A DNA stretch of 7,070 nt, from NCBI GenBank assembly GCA_023262645.1, contig JALRAA010000065.1, forward strand, positions 274-7,343, given 5' to 3'. Shown here piece after piece: positions 1-5,887 of the stretch (position 1 is its first letter; the number at the start of each line of letters is the position of its first letter). The DNA comes from Burkholderiaceae bacterium (GTDB lineage: Bacteria; Pseudomonadota; Gammaproteobacteria; Burkholderiales; Burkholderiaceae_C). The notes under the pieces were generated by a model that had not been told where the DNA came from, did no database searches, and was given only the letters and a program-made list of their open reading frames with translations. The translations under genes and the position numbers were made by a program.

Positions 1-765
1 GCACGGCTCATGCCCGGCATCATCGCGCCGGTGGTGCGACGTGACGGCACACCGCGACAGCCTGGTGAAATCGACATGTATATCGTTCGCGAAAACACCG
101 AAGGCGAATACTCCAGCATAGGCGGGCGCATGTTCCAAGGCACCGAGCGCGAAATCGTGATGCAAGAAAGCGTCATGACGCGCATAGGTGTCGATCGTGT
201 GCTGAAGTTTGCGTTCGAGCTGGCGATGACGCGGCCGAAAAAACATTTGACCAGCGCCACAAAGTCCAATGGCATCGCCATCACCATGCCGTACTGGGAC
301 GAACGGGTGGCCGACATGGCCAAGGCCTACCCGGACATACGTTGCGACAAATTCCATATCGACATACTCACTGCGCATTTTGTGCAGCGCCCCGATTTTT
401 TTGACGTGGTGGTCGCCAGCAATTTGTTTGGCGACATCTTGAGCGACTTGGGGCCGGCGTGCACTGGCACCATTGGCATTGCGCCCAGCGCCAACCTCAA
501 TCCCGATCGGCGTTTTCCTTCGTTGTTTGAGCCGGTGCACGGATCGGCACCCGACATTGCAGGTCAAGGCATTGCCAACCCGATCGGACAAATTTGGTCG
601 GGCGCCATGATGCTGGAATTTTTGGGCCACAAGCCCGCGCACGATGCGGTGTTGACCGCGATTGAAAAAGTGTTGGATCCGAAAAGTGGTGCCCCCAAAA
701 CGCCCGACATCGGCGGCACCGCCAAAACAGTGGATGTGGGCAAAGCGATTGCGGAGGCGCTATGA
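1..765 (+). CDS. ttuC: Tartrate dehydrogenase / D-malate dehydrogenase (decarboxylating), 5'-truncated
   Basis: The frame is open from base 1 to the TGA at 763-765, giving 254 residues. Family members have about 360, so roughly 105 N-terminal residues lie outside the window. It belongs to the isocitrate/isopropylmalate dehydrogenase superfamily, which carries out NAD-dependent, metal-dependent oxidation of 2-hydroxy acids with decarboxylation in the cytoplasm. Visible hallmarks, counted from the first window codon: RENTEGEYSS with the catalytic-type Tyr37, RPKKHLTSATKSN near 78-90, Lys117 with Asp121 in DKFHIDIL, NLFGDILSDLGP with metal-binding-type Asp145 and Asp149, and EPVHGSAPDIAGQG for the nucleotide site. 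The SSIGGR and HLTSATKSNG wording points to the TtuC/DmlA branch (tartrate or D-malate) rather than LeuB or Icd. Exact substrate cannot be told from sequence. The stop overlaps the start of the next gene. Confidence 0.9.
   Translation, partial: ARLMPGIIAPVVRRDGTPRQPGEIDMYIVRENTEGEYSSIGGRMFQGTEREIVMQESVMTRIGVDRVLKFAFELAMTRPKKHLTSATKSNGIAITMPYWDERVADMAKAYPDIRCDKFHIDILTAHFVQRPDFFDVVVASNLFGDILSDLGPACTGTIGIAPSANLNPDRRFPSLFEPVHGSAPDIAGQGIANPIGQIWSGAMMLEFLGHKPAHDAVLTAIEKVLDPKSGAPKTPDIGGTAKTVDVGKAIAEAL
753..757 (+). promoter_or_regulatory. Shine-Dalgarno GGAGG inside ttuC
   Basis: GGAGG lies within the last codons of ttuC, four bases before the ATG at 762. It fixes the start of the following gene and implies that translation of the second gene re-initiates after ttuC. 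Confidence 0.7.
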
Positions 766-1184
766 AACGTTTACATCGATGCATAACCGTGGCCATGTGT
801 GTTGGTTTGGCGTCGTCTGTGGCGTTGGCTGATTGGCTGCGCATCGATCAAGCTGCAGCGCAAAACACAGAACACCACCTCAATATGGCGACGGTCAAAC
901 AAACCGGGCCCATGTCTATTTACCGACAAGTTCAAGTGCTGACACAAGGCGCTGCGGTCAACAAGCCATCTGTGGCCTCGATGGTCTCGCTGTATGAATA
1001 CGACTGCATGAGCGCCAAATGGCGCATGTGGGAATCAGCGGGGTTCAGCTTGCCTTGGGGCGAGGGCGACAAAGTCGTGTTGTCTGCCCGTTCGGCCAGC
1101 GCCCCCGAATGGCAAACCCTGCCAGACACGGCCTTAGGTCAGCCCGTGGTGGACTTGCTCTGTCCGAGCGGCAAAGACGATTAA
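762..1184 (+). CDS. Secreted small protein, surface-adhesin E-like
   Basis: This 140-residue protein starts at an ATG overlapping the ttuC stop (ATGA). The N-terminus has a signal peptide: basic MKRLHR, a hydrophobic stretch at about 9-22, and an ALA-D cleavage site after residue 23. The mature part of about 117 residues begins with DWLRID. It carries only two cysteines, Cys82 (YEYDC) and Cys134 (DLLC), placed to form one disulfide. This spacing, the W..I start, the YDC followed by a W-rich strand, and the closing EWQTLPDTALGQPVVDLLC block resemble the small exported surface-adhesin E family common in Burkholderiales. The family's role is poorly defined, and adhesion should not be assumed. 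Coupling to ttuC suggests joint expression but no evident joint function. Family assignment is from memory of the pattern. Confidence 0.75.
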   Translation: MKRLHRCITVAMCVGLASSVALADWLRIDQAAAQNTEHHLNMATVKQTGPMSIYRQVQVLTQGAAVNKPSVASMVSLYEYDCMSAKWRMWESAGFSLPWGEGDKVVLSARSASAPEWQTLPDTALGQPVVDLLCPSGKDD

Positions 1185-1210
1185 AAAAAAGACCGCATGG
1201 CATGCGGTCT
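1183..1210 (-). terminator. Intrinsic terminator of the cytochrome c gene
   Basis: AGACCGCATG at 1190-1199 and CATGCGGTCT at 1201-1210 form a perfect inverted repeat (about an 8-bp stem with a TGGCA loop). Read on the minus strand, it is followed by eight T's (1190 down to 1183), the classical rho-independent layout. On the plus strand no T-run follows, so it serves the convergent plus genes poorly, although the hairpin may still protect their transcript end. The T-run overlaps the TAA stop of the plus-strand gene. Confidence 0.88.
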
Positions 1211-1235
1211 GTGAAGCGCATGTTTCAAGCGGTGC

Positions 1236-1613
1236 TTACTTGGCGGGCTTGAGCGCCAATATCATTTGGGCAATGGTCTTGGCATCTGCATCAGACACCT
1301 GTGGTTGCGGCGGCATGTAATCCTCGCCCCACACACCTGTGCCACCGGCTTTGATCTTGGCGGCCAGCTTACCGACTGCGGCGCTGTCACCCGCGTATTT
1401 TTCAGCCACTTCATAAAACTGCGGCCCATATTTGCGCTTGTCGATCATGTGGCAAGCCATGCAATTGTTGGAGAGCATCAGTTTTTTCAATTCATCGTTT
1501 TCTGCAAACGCAGGTTTGGTGCTGCACACCAAGCCTGCGAACAGCATGAAACCACAAAAACGCAAGAGAGCGGAAGAGTCAGGGCGATTGGCAAATGTAT
1601 TCATGATGACCAT
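1236..1613 (-). CDS. Periplasmic class I cytochrome c (c551/c552 type)
   Basis: A 125-residue precursor. The signal peptide runs to the AFA-E site after residue 38, leaving a mature protein of about 87 residues, typical of c551/c552 electron carriers. The heme site CMACH is at 51-55 (His55 proximal ligand), and Met100 in YMPPQ is the expected sixth ligand. The tail VSDADAKTIAQMILAL is the usual C-terminal helix. It shuttles electrons in the periplasm. The first ATG at 1613 is preferred because AAGG lies eight bases upstream; the in-frame ATG at 1604 has no such site. The gene lies 110 bases downstream of the PQQ dehydrogenase gene on the same strand, which makes it a plausible electron acceptor for that enzyme, although a terminator separates the two. 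Confidence 0.92.
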   Translation of the reverse strand: MVIMNTFANRPDSSALLRFCGFMLFAGLVCSTKPAFAENDELKKLMLSNNCMACHMIDKRKYGPQFYEVAEKYAGDSAAVGKLAAKIKAGGTGVWGEDYMPPQPQVSDADAKTIAQMILALKPAK

Positions 1614-1621
1614 TTAAAAAA

Positions 1622-1625
1622 CCTT
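1622..1625 (-). promoter_or_regulatory. Shine-Dalgarno AAGG of cytochrome c gene
   Basis: The minus strand reads AAGG followed by eight bases (TTTTTTAA) and then the ATG at 1613. This supports the longer start over the ATG nine bases inside. Confidence 0.55.
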
Positions 1626-1667
1626 GTCGCTGATAGATCAGGCAGCAAGGACACAACAAGCATTGTC

Positions 1668-1703
1668 AAAAGAAAACGCGCTGCACGACTGCAGCGCGTT
1701 TTC
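1668..1703 (-). terminator. Intrinsic terminator of the PQQ dehydrogenase gene
   Basis: Bases 1672-1685 and 1690-1703 are perfectly complementary, a 14-bp stem with loop CGAC in plus orientation. Its GC-rich core is CGCGCTGCA. On the minus strand the stem's distal arm ends in TTTTC and continues TTTT, giving a T-rich tail right after the hairpin. It begins about 20 bases past the stop of the PQQ enzyme gene. The plus strand shows only a TTTTC tail within the stem, so some bidirectional activity is possible but has no gene to serve. Confidence 0.88.
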
Positions 1704-1723
1704 AGGGTTTCACACCAAGAGGA

Positions 1724-3025
1724 TTACTTCGCGGGTGTCACGCGATAGATGTTGCCACTGGCTTCATCGGCGACATACAAAGCACCATCTGGACCTTGTG
1801 AAATGTGGCGGAAGCGACCAGCAAATGTGGGCCACAACAGTTCTTCGCGCTTGGCAGAAGTGCCATCCTTGTTGATGTCAAGAATGTCGATGCGGTTGCC
1901 AGTGGGTGTGCCGTGGATACCGATACCAGCATAACCAACAGCCAAGCGGCCTTCCCACTCTTTCCACTGCTTGCCGACAATGAATACGCTGCCGCACATG
2001 CCTTGTGACATACCGTTGTTGTTCCAAGCGGGTTTCATGGCATTGGGGTATGCCTTGGTGTCTGTCATGGGCATGAACTTGGCACGCTCTGCTTGCGGCA
2101 TGGCGCCCATTTGGTTGGGAGAGTAGCCGCAATAGTTGTCAGGACAAGCGCCACGTCCGTTCACGTTGTCACGTGGGTCCCAACCGCCGTTGCCGCCGTT
2201 CACCACTTTGGTGACTTCGTCGCTGTGCCATGGGCCGTTTTCAGACAAATACACGTCGCCAGTGCCAGGGCGGAAGGCGATGCCTTGTGGGTTACGGAAA
2301 CCGTAAGCGAAGATGCGCTTGTCAAAACCAGCGGGCGGGTTGTTACCGGCGGCAGCTTTGCCGTCACGGTCCACGCGCAACAACTTGCCACGCAGTTCGG
2401 TGGGGCTTTGTGGGCCGGCACCGTTGTGGTTGTCACCGATGGTGACATACAAGAAACCATCAGGTCCAAAACGAACACGGCCTCCGTTGTGGGCGCCAGG
2501 TCCACCGAAGGGGTGGTTGGATTTCAAAGGCTTGTAGCCGAGGTCGTTGATGATTTCAACGATATCGGACACGCCGTTGAGCGATGAATTCACTTTCATG
2601 CGCATCACGATGTTGTTGTATCCACCGTAGGTGCGGTTGCTGCCTTTGGAGCTGGAGTAGAGATAAACAAAACCGTTCTTCGCGAAGTCGGGGTCGACTG
2701 CAACACCTTGAACACCGGCTTGTCCGTCGCAGAACAAATCGTTTTTCGTGGCTGCATAGCCGCTGCTGCCACCCACGCCGAGCAATTTGCTCACACTGCC
2801 GGAAGGCAAACGAACCGACAGGCCTTTGCATTTTTCAGTGAAAAACATGGTGCCGTCGGGTAAGAAGGCCATGTCCCATGGGCTCTCTGATTGCTGGAAC
2901 ACTTCAGCGTTGACGTTGAGCGCCATGGCTGATTGAGCGCCCATCAAACCGCTGGCAGCCAATACGATGGAAGGCAGCCAATAGCTCGCGCCTGCTGCTT
3001 TTCTTTTGCTAACTGTGTGTGACAT
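1724..3025 (-). CDS. PQQ-dependent sugar dehydrogenase (glucose/sorbosone dehydrogenase family), exported
   Basis: A 433-residue beta-propeller protein. The start at 3025 is chosen because GGAG sits five bases upstream and a signal peptide follows at once (MSHTVSKRK, hydrophobic 17-34, AMA-L site near residue 35). A longer frame to 3109 would bury the signal. The core matches the soluble glucose dehydrogenase/sorbosone dehydrogenase family: DMAFLPDGTMFFTEK (51-65), AGVQGVAVDPDF (103-114), GAHNGGRVRFGPDG with His179 at the position of the family's catalytic base, TIGD (195-198), RNPQG with Arg244-Asn245 at the PQQ-contact position, ENGPWHSDE (262-270), and a final propeller strand RFRHISQGPDGALYVAD. 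PQQ is loaded in the periplasm and electrons pass to an acceptor, perhaps the cytochrome encoded downstream. Five mature cysteines (66, 99, 294, 299, 344) include a CPDNYC pair. The sugar substrate is unknown. Confidence 0.9.
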   Translation of the reverse strand: MSHTVSKRKAAGASYWLPSIVLAASGLMGAQSAMALNVNAEVFQQSESPWDMAFLPDGTMFFTEKCKGLSVRLPSGSVSKLLGVGGSSGYAATKNDLFCDGQAGVQGVAVDPDFAKNGFVYLYSSSKGSNRTYGGYNNIVMRMKVNSSLNGVSDIVEIINDLGYKPLKSNHPFGGPGAHNGGRVRFGPDGFLYVTIGDNHNGAGPQSPTELRGKLLRVDRDGKAAAGNNPPAGFDKRIFAYGFRNPQGIAFRPGTGDVYLSENGPWHSDEVTKVVNGGNGGWDPRDNVNGRGACPDNYCGYSPNQMGAMPQAERAKFMPMTDTKAYPNAMKPAWNNNGMSQGMCGSVFIVGKQWKEWEGRLAVGYAGIGIHGTPTGNRIDILDINKDGTSAKREELLWPTFAGRFRHISQGPDGALYVADEASGNIYRVTPAK

Positions 3026-3030
3026 TTTTA

Positions 3031-3034
3031 CTCC
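3031..3034 (-). promoter_or_regulatory. Shine-Dalgarno GGAG of the PQQ dehydrogenase
   Basis: The minus strand reads GGAGTAAAAATG. The five-base spacing to the ATG at 3025 decides the start against an in-frame upstream codon at 3109. Confidence 0.75.
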
Positions 3035-3048
3035 GTATGGGTATGTCA

Positions 3049-3066
3049 CCAGTGATGAACCACTGG
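3049..3066 (-). repeat. Inverted repeat CCAGTG-N6-CACTGG upstream of the PQQ dehydrogenase
   Basis: Six-base perfect arms (3049-3054 and 3061-3066) are separated by ATGAAC, about 15 bases upstream of the ribosome binding site. It could be an operator or a leader hairpin. The rest of the gap 3026-3240 shows no convincing sigma-70 promoter and no gene. A weak 4-bp hairpin with a GAAA loop at 3193-3204 is the only terminator-like element behind the response regulator. Confidence 0.4.
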
Positions 3067-3240
3067 CATTTGTTGAAGAACACATGAAGCTGATGGATTG
3101 CTTAAACAACCTACCAACCTGAGCGCATCCTAGAGTCGTGAGTACTGCAAAACATAGTAAAAATACCTAGGCTTCATAAGTTGTGAAATATTCCTCTTTC
3201 GAGGCCCCTGTCCGGTGTCAGTGACCCTCTGTCGTCGGGT

Positions 3241-3885
3241 TTAGATTTGAATATTCGAATCAATGATGTGATGCCGTTGAGCCAAATGCACCAGCCCTGC
3301 CAAGGTGTCGACTTGGAGTTTTTCTCGGATTTTGGTTTGTCGGTTGTAGACCGTTTTTTCATTCAAGCTCATGGCTTTGGCGCAATAGCTGATGGTTTTG
3401 CCCAAGGCCAATAAGCGAAACAGTTCGAGCTCACGCAACGTCAGTGAAGCGATCCGTTGCAGCTCTTCTTGTATGGCGGGGTCGCTGCCTGCCGCGTCAA
3501 CCAGCGGGTCGGCAGGACTTTCATTCATGTGGACTGCGTGAATCGCCAACAACAATTTTTCGGGCGGCACATTTTTCGACACAAATGCTTTGGCACCGGC
3601 TTCGAGCGCTTTGCGCTTGACCAGCGGTGAGTCGTACATCGAGCAAATCAAGACTTTGGCATGGGCGTCGCGCAGCAAAATTTTTTGCAGCAAGCTCAAA
3701 CCGCTCACCCCCGGCATGGACAAGTCCAGCACAGTCACATCCGGTTGGTAGACCACGAATGAGAGATAGGCAGAGTCAGCCTCACTGGCCTCTGCGACCA
3801 CTTCAATGGACGCGTCGGTTTCTAGCAGGCGCTTGTAACCTGCCCGAACCACAGGATGGTCATCAACCAATAAAACGCGGATCAT
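3241..3885 (-). CDS. NarL/FixJ-type response regulator, LuxR HTH
   Basis: 214 residues from the ATG at 3885 (MIRVLLVDDHP). The receiver domain spans about 1-118, with acidic pair Asp8-Asp9, phospho-acceptor Asp54 in VLDLSMPG, switch Ser82 and conserved Lys104 in FVSKN. A linker of about 25 residues leads to a LuxR-type helix-turn-helix at about 148-195 (LTLRELELFRLLALG, then LNEKTVYNRQTKIREKL). It is a cytoplasmic DNA-binding regulator activated by phosphorylation. No histidine kinase is in the window, so it is an orphan locally and its partner and targets are unknown. No clear ribosome site precedes the ATG. A TTG at 3912 would add nine residues (MKFFQCTPH) but also has a poor site and falls directly after an in-frame TGA. 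The ATG start fits the family, which begins a few residues before the acidic pair. Confidence 0.92.
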   Translation of the reverse strand: MIRVLLVDDHPVVRAGYKRLLETDASIEVVAEASEADSAYLSFVVYQPDVTVLDLSMPGVSGLSLLQKILLRDAHAKVLICSMYDSPLVKRKALEAGAKAFVSKNVPPEKLLLAIHAVHMNESPADPLVDAAGSDPAIQEELQRIASLTLRELELFRLLALGKTISYCAKAMSLNEKTVYNRQTKIREKLQVDTLAGLVHLAQRHHIIDSNIQI

Positions 3886-3896
3886 GTGGGGTGTGC

Positions 3897-3913
3897 ATTG
3901 AAAAAACTTCAAT
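3897..3913 (-). repeat. Inverted repeat ATTGAA-N5-TTCAAT before the response regulator start
   Basis: Perfect six-base arms (3897-3902 and 3908-3913) flank an A-rich five-base spacer, ending about 11 bases upstream of the ATG at 3885. Position and symmetry suit an operator for a dimeric regulator, possibly autoregulation. It could equally be a small leader hairpin or chance in A/T-rich DNA. Confidence 0.35.
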
Positions 3914-3950
3914 CACCATGAGTAGAAAGAAGCCAATGTTCAACGAAACA

Positions 3951-3997
3951 CCCGAAAGGGAATTATTCCCTCGCTCAAAGAGCAGAAACCCAAAGGG
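3951..3997 (-). other. Cluster of short hairpins behind ssb, possible weak terminator
   Basis: Four tiny palindromes follow one another: CCC-GAAA-GGG (3951-3960), GGGAA-TTA-TTCCC (3958-3970), GCTC-AAA-GAGC (3973-3983) and CCC-AAA-GGG (3989-3997). The first two share the GGG at 3958-3960 and so exclude each other. The last has A-rich and T-rich flanks on both sides, so either strand could read it as a weak terminator. It lies 35-80 bases past the ssb stop, where a transcript end is expected. Confidence 0.4.
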
Positions 3998-4031
3998 CTT
4001 TTATGTTTTATGGTCAATATTCACATGAAAC

Positions 4032-4502
4032 TCAGAATGGAATGTCGTCGTCCATGTCATCAAAGCCCGATTTGGCGGCGGCTGGGGCTTTGCTGGCGGT
4101 AGGTGCTGCCGCACGTGCAGGGCTGCGTGAACCGCCATCGTCACCGGACGGGCCGCCCATGCCTTCTCGACCACCGAGCAACTGCAATTCGGTGGCGATG
4201 ATGTCGACGGTGTTTTTTTCCACGCCCGTGGTTTTGTCGGTGTACACGCCATATTTCAATCGGCCTTCGACATAAATGGGGCGGCCTTTTTTGACATACT
4301 CACCCGCGATTTCAGCCAGTCGATCGTAAAACGTGACGCGGTGCCATTGCGTGTCCTCGATGGTTTCGCCGCTGTTTTTGTCTTTGCGTTTGCTGCTGGT
4401 GGCGATGGACACATTGGCCACGGCTTGGCCGCTGGGCAAATAGCGCACTTCGGGGTCTCTGCCGCAGTTGCCGAGCAATATGACTTTGTTGACGGATGCC
4501 AT
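4032..4502 (-). CDS. ssb: Single-stranded DNA-binding protein SSB
   Basis: 156 residues beginning MASVNKVILLGN, preceded by GAGG six bases before the ATG. The OB-fold spans about 1-110, with the RDPEVRY motif, DTQWHRVTFYDRLAE around Trp53, and KGRPIYVEGRLKYG at 72-85. Next comes a Gly/Ser/Ala/Pro-rich disordered linker (about 111-147) and the acidic tip DDDIPF (151-156), which recruits repair and replication proteins. The protein binds ssDNA as a tetramer during replication, recombination and repair. Length is a little below the 178 residues of the E. coli protein, through a shorter linker. Cys13 replaces the usual Leu in NLGRD. The gene lies 72 bases downstream of the MFS gene with no terminator between them, so read-through is likely in addition to any promoter of its own. 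Confidence 0.97.
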   Translation of the reverse strand: MASVNKVILLGNCGRDPEVRYLPSGQAVANVSIATSSKRKDKNSGETIEDTQWHRVTFYDRLAEIAGEYVKKGRPIYVEGRLKYGVYTDKTTGVEKNTVDIIATELQLLGGREGMGGPSGDDGGSRSPARAAAPTASKAPAAAKSGFDDMDDDIPF

Positions 4503-4532
4503 GGTGTTCCTCTTGGTGTGTCAGTGATGAAG

Positions 4533-4554
4533 TGGTGTACGAATACAGATTATG
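4533..4554 (-). promoter_or_regulatory. Possible ssb promoter -10 with degenerate LexA-like box
   Basis: On the minus strand CATAAT (4554-4549) resembles a -10 hexamer, but no good -35 is found upstream. Immediately following, 4548-4533 reads CTGTATTCGTACACCA against the CTGT-N8-ACAG LexA consensus: one half-site is perfect and the other matches two of four. ssb is SOS-linked in several proteobacteria, which makes the site worth noting, but the match is poor. Confidence 0.25.
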
Positions 4555-4574
4555 CGTGTTGGGCACGGACCCAA

Positions 4575-5864
4575 TCAGTGCGCTGGTGAGCCTGCCGAAG
4601 GTGCGCTGCGCACATAGCGGGTGCCCCATGCCACGGCCAACCAAACCAGCATCAACAAGCTGCTGGCCAGGAAAACACCGTGCGCACCGCTGCGTTTGAC
4701 CAGCCAGCCACCAAATGCACCGCCTGCAAAAATACCCAGCGATTGCAAGGTGTTGTAAACGCCCAATGCCGCACCGCGAGAACCGGTGGGCGCCAGTCGA
4801 GACGCCAAACTGGGCTGGCTGGCTTCCAGCACATTGAAACCACAGAAAAACAAAAACAGCAAAACAGCCAGCAAGGCCAACGAGGGATTCCCTTGCCAAG
4901 CCATCCAGCCCCAGGCGGCTTGTACCGCCAGCACCAACGCAATGCAAGCCAAAAACAAGGGTCTGAGCAGACCGCGACGCTCCAGGGGAAAAAGCGTCAT
5001 GCCCATCACCACAAAAGACAACAACACCGCAGGCAAATAGACGTAACCGTGGTCCGTGCTGACCACACCGGCTTGCACCAGCAGCGCCGGTATGGCCACC
5101 CAAGAGGCCAATTGCACTGCGTACAAAGCGAACACACCGAAATTCAAACGAATCAAATCGGGGTGCACCAACAAGCCCCACAAGCTGTGGGTGGAGGTTT
5201 GCGACACGACCAAAGGCATTTCTTTCGGGGTCCACCAACGCACCGTCAACATGCCGCCCACGGCCAGACCCAGCGTGACACCAAAAATCGCCGATAAGCC
5301 GCCCCAACCCGACAGCAACGGCCCCAGCAACAGCGACAACGCAAACATCAAGCCGATGCTGCCGCCGACCAAGGCCATGCCTTTGGTGCGAACTTCGTCT
5401 CGGGTTTGGTCGGCCAGCAAGGCCGTGACAGCGGCTGAAATAGCCCCAGCGCCTTGCAGTGCTCTGCCCCAAGCCAAGCCCGTCACACTGGTGGCCATGG
5501 CACCGATCACGCTGCCCAATGCCAGCAAACCCAGTCCGAGGTAGATGACGCGCTTGCGTCCCCAGCGGTCAGCGGCCAAGCCGAAAGGAATTTGCAGCAT
5601 CGCTTGCACCAAGCCATAAATGCCCATGGCAAAACCCACGGCGCTGGCGTCCTGACCGCCTTCGTATTGCCGCGCCTCGATCATGAACACCGGCAACACC
5701 ATGAACAAGCCCAGCATGCGCAAGGCGTAAATACTGGCCAGCGAAAAAGCCGAGCGCTTTTCGTCGGGCGTCATGCGAGCCGCGTGTGGGGTATCGGGTG
5801 GAATATCGTGAGACAAGGAAACAGCGCCCATGCAAACAAGGTGAAGCGTCACATTGTCACCCAT
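4575..5864 (-). CDS. MFS transporter, YajR-like
   Basis: 429 residues with about 12 hydrophobic segments, an inner-membrane major facilitator protein. The N-terminal half matches the YajR pattern: SLASIYALRMLGLFMVLPVF (41-60), GIYGLVQAMLQIPFG (81-95), motif A GLAADRWGRKR (95-105), and GRALQGAGAISAAVTALLAD (133-152). A hydrophilic loop near 211-233 divides the two six-helix halves. E. coli YajR has an additional C-terminal cytoplasmic domain of about 70 residues; here the protein ends shortly after helix 12 (RYVRSAPSAG), so that domain is absent. Substrate unknown; probably drug or metabolite export by proton antiport. The start at 5864 has AAGGG six bases upstream; in-frame ATGs at 5831 and 5774 lack such a site, although the 30 residues before MTPDEKRSAF are poorly hydrophobic and could be non-coding. 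It lies upstream of ssb and divergent from radA. Confidence 0.9.
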   Translation of the reverse strand: MGDNVTLHLVCMGAVSLSHDIPPDTPHAARMTPDEKRSAFSLASIYALRMLGLFMVLPVFMIEARQYEGGQDASAVGFAMGIYGLVQAMLQIPFGLAADRWGRKRVIYLGLGLLALGSVIGAMATSVTGLAWGRALQGAGAISAAVTALLADQTRDEVRTKGMALVGGSIGLMFALSLLLGPLLSGWGGLSAIFGVTLGLAVGGMLTVRWWTPKEMPLVVSQTSTHSLWGLLVHPDLIRLNFGVFALYAVQLASWVAIPALLVQAGVVSTDHGYVYLPAVLLSFVVMGMTLFPLERRGLLRPLFLACIALVLAVQAAWGWMAWQGNPSLALLAVLLFLFFCGFNVLEASQPSLASRLAPTGSRGAALGVYNTLQSLGIFAGGAFGGWLVKRSGAHGVFLASSLLMLVWLAVAWGTRYVRSAPSAGSPAH

Positions 5865-5880
5865 GCCCCGCCCTTATCAT
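5854..5880 (+). promoter_or_regulatory. radA: Possible radA promoter, TTGTCA-N15-TATCAT
   Basis: TTGTCA (5854-5859) and TATCAT (5875-5880) each match five of six sigma-70 consensus bases. The spacer of 15 is shorter than the optimal 17. Transcription would begin about seven bases after the -10, essentially at the radA ATG (5888), so the message would have almost no leader. No ribosome binding site is seen there, which fits. The first hexamer lies in the MFS coding frame if that gene starts at 5864. Confidence 0.35.
5871..5875 (-). promoter_or_regulatory. Shine-Dalgarno AAGGG of the MFS gene
   Basis: The minus strand reads AAGGG, six bases (CGGGGC) and then the ATG at 5864. It supports the longest start. 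If it is used, only 23 bases separate the MFS and radA start codons. Confidence 0.45.
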
Positions 5881-5887
5881 GCATCGC

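Noticed and set aside
2093..2587. Long plus-strand open frame of 164 codons antisense to the PQQ dehydrogenase
   Set aside because: The translation has no recognisable family features, and the opposite strand holds a clear full-length enzyme; it is a shadow frame.
3026..3109. Longer start of the PQQ dehydrogenase at 3109
   Set aside because: It would place 28 extra residues before a good signal peptide and cross the GGAG ribosome site; the ATG at 3025 is far better supported.
3193..3204. CCTC-TTTC-GAGG hairpin as terminator of the response regulator
   Set aside because: The stem is only 4 bp and the following minus-strand sequence AATATTTC is not a proper T-run; too weak to call.
3885..3912. 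TTG at 3912 as start of the response regulator
   Set aside because: It has a poorly placed ribosome site and adds residues not typical of the family before the MIRVLLVDDH start; kept only as an alternative.
4312..5472. Long minus-strand open frame of 386 codons overlapping ssb and the MFS gene
   Set aside because: It is an alternate frame rich in Arg, Gly and His running through two well-recognised genes; no independent ribosome site or domain is seen.
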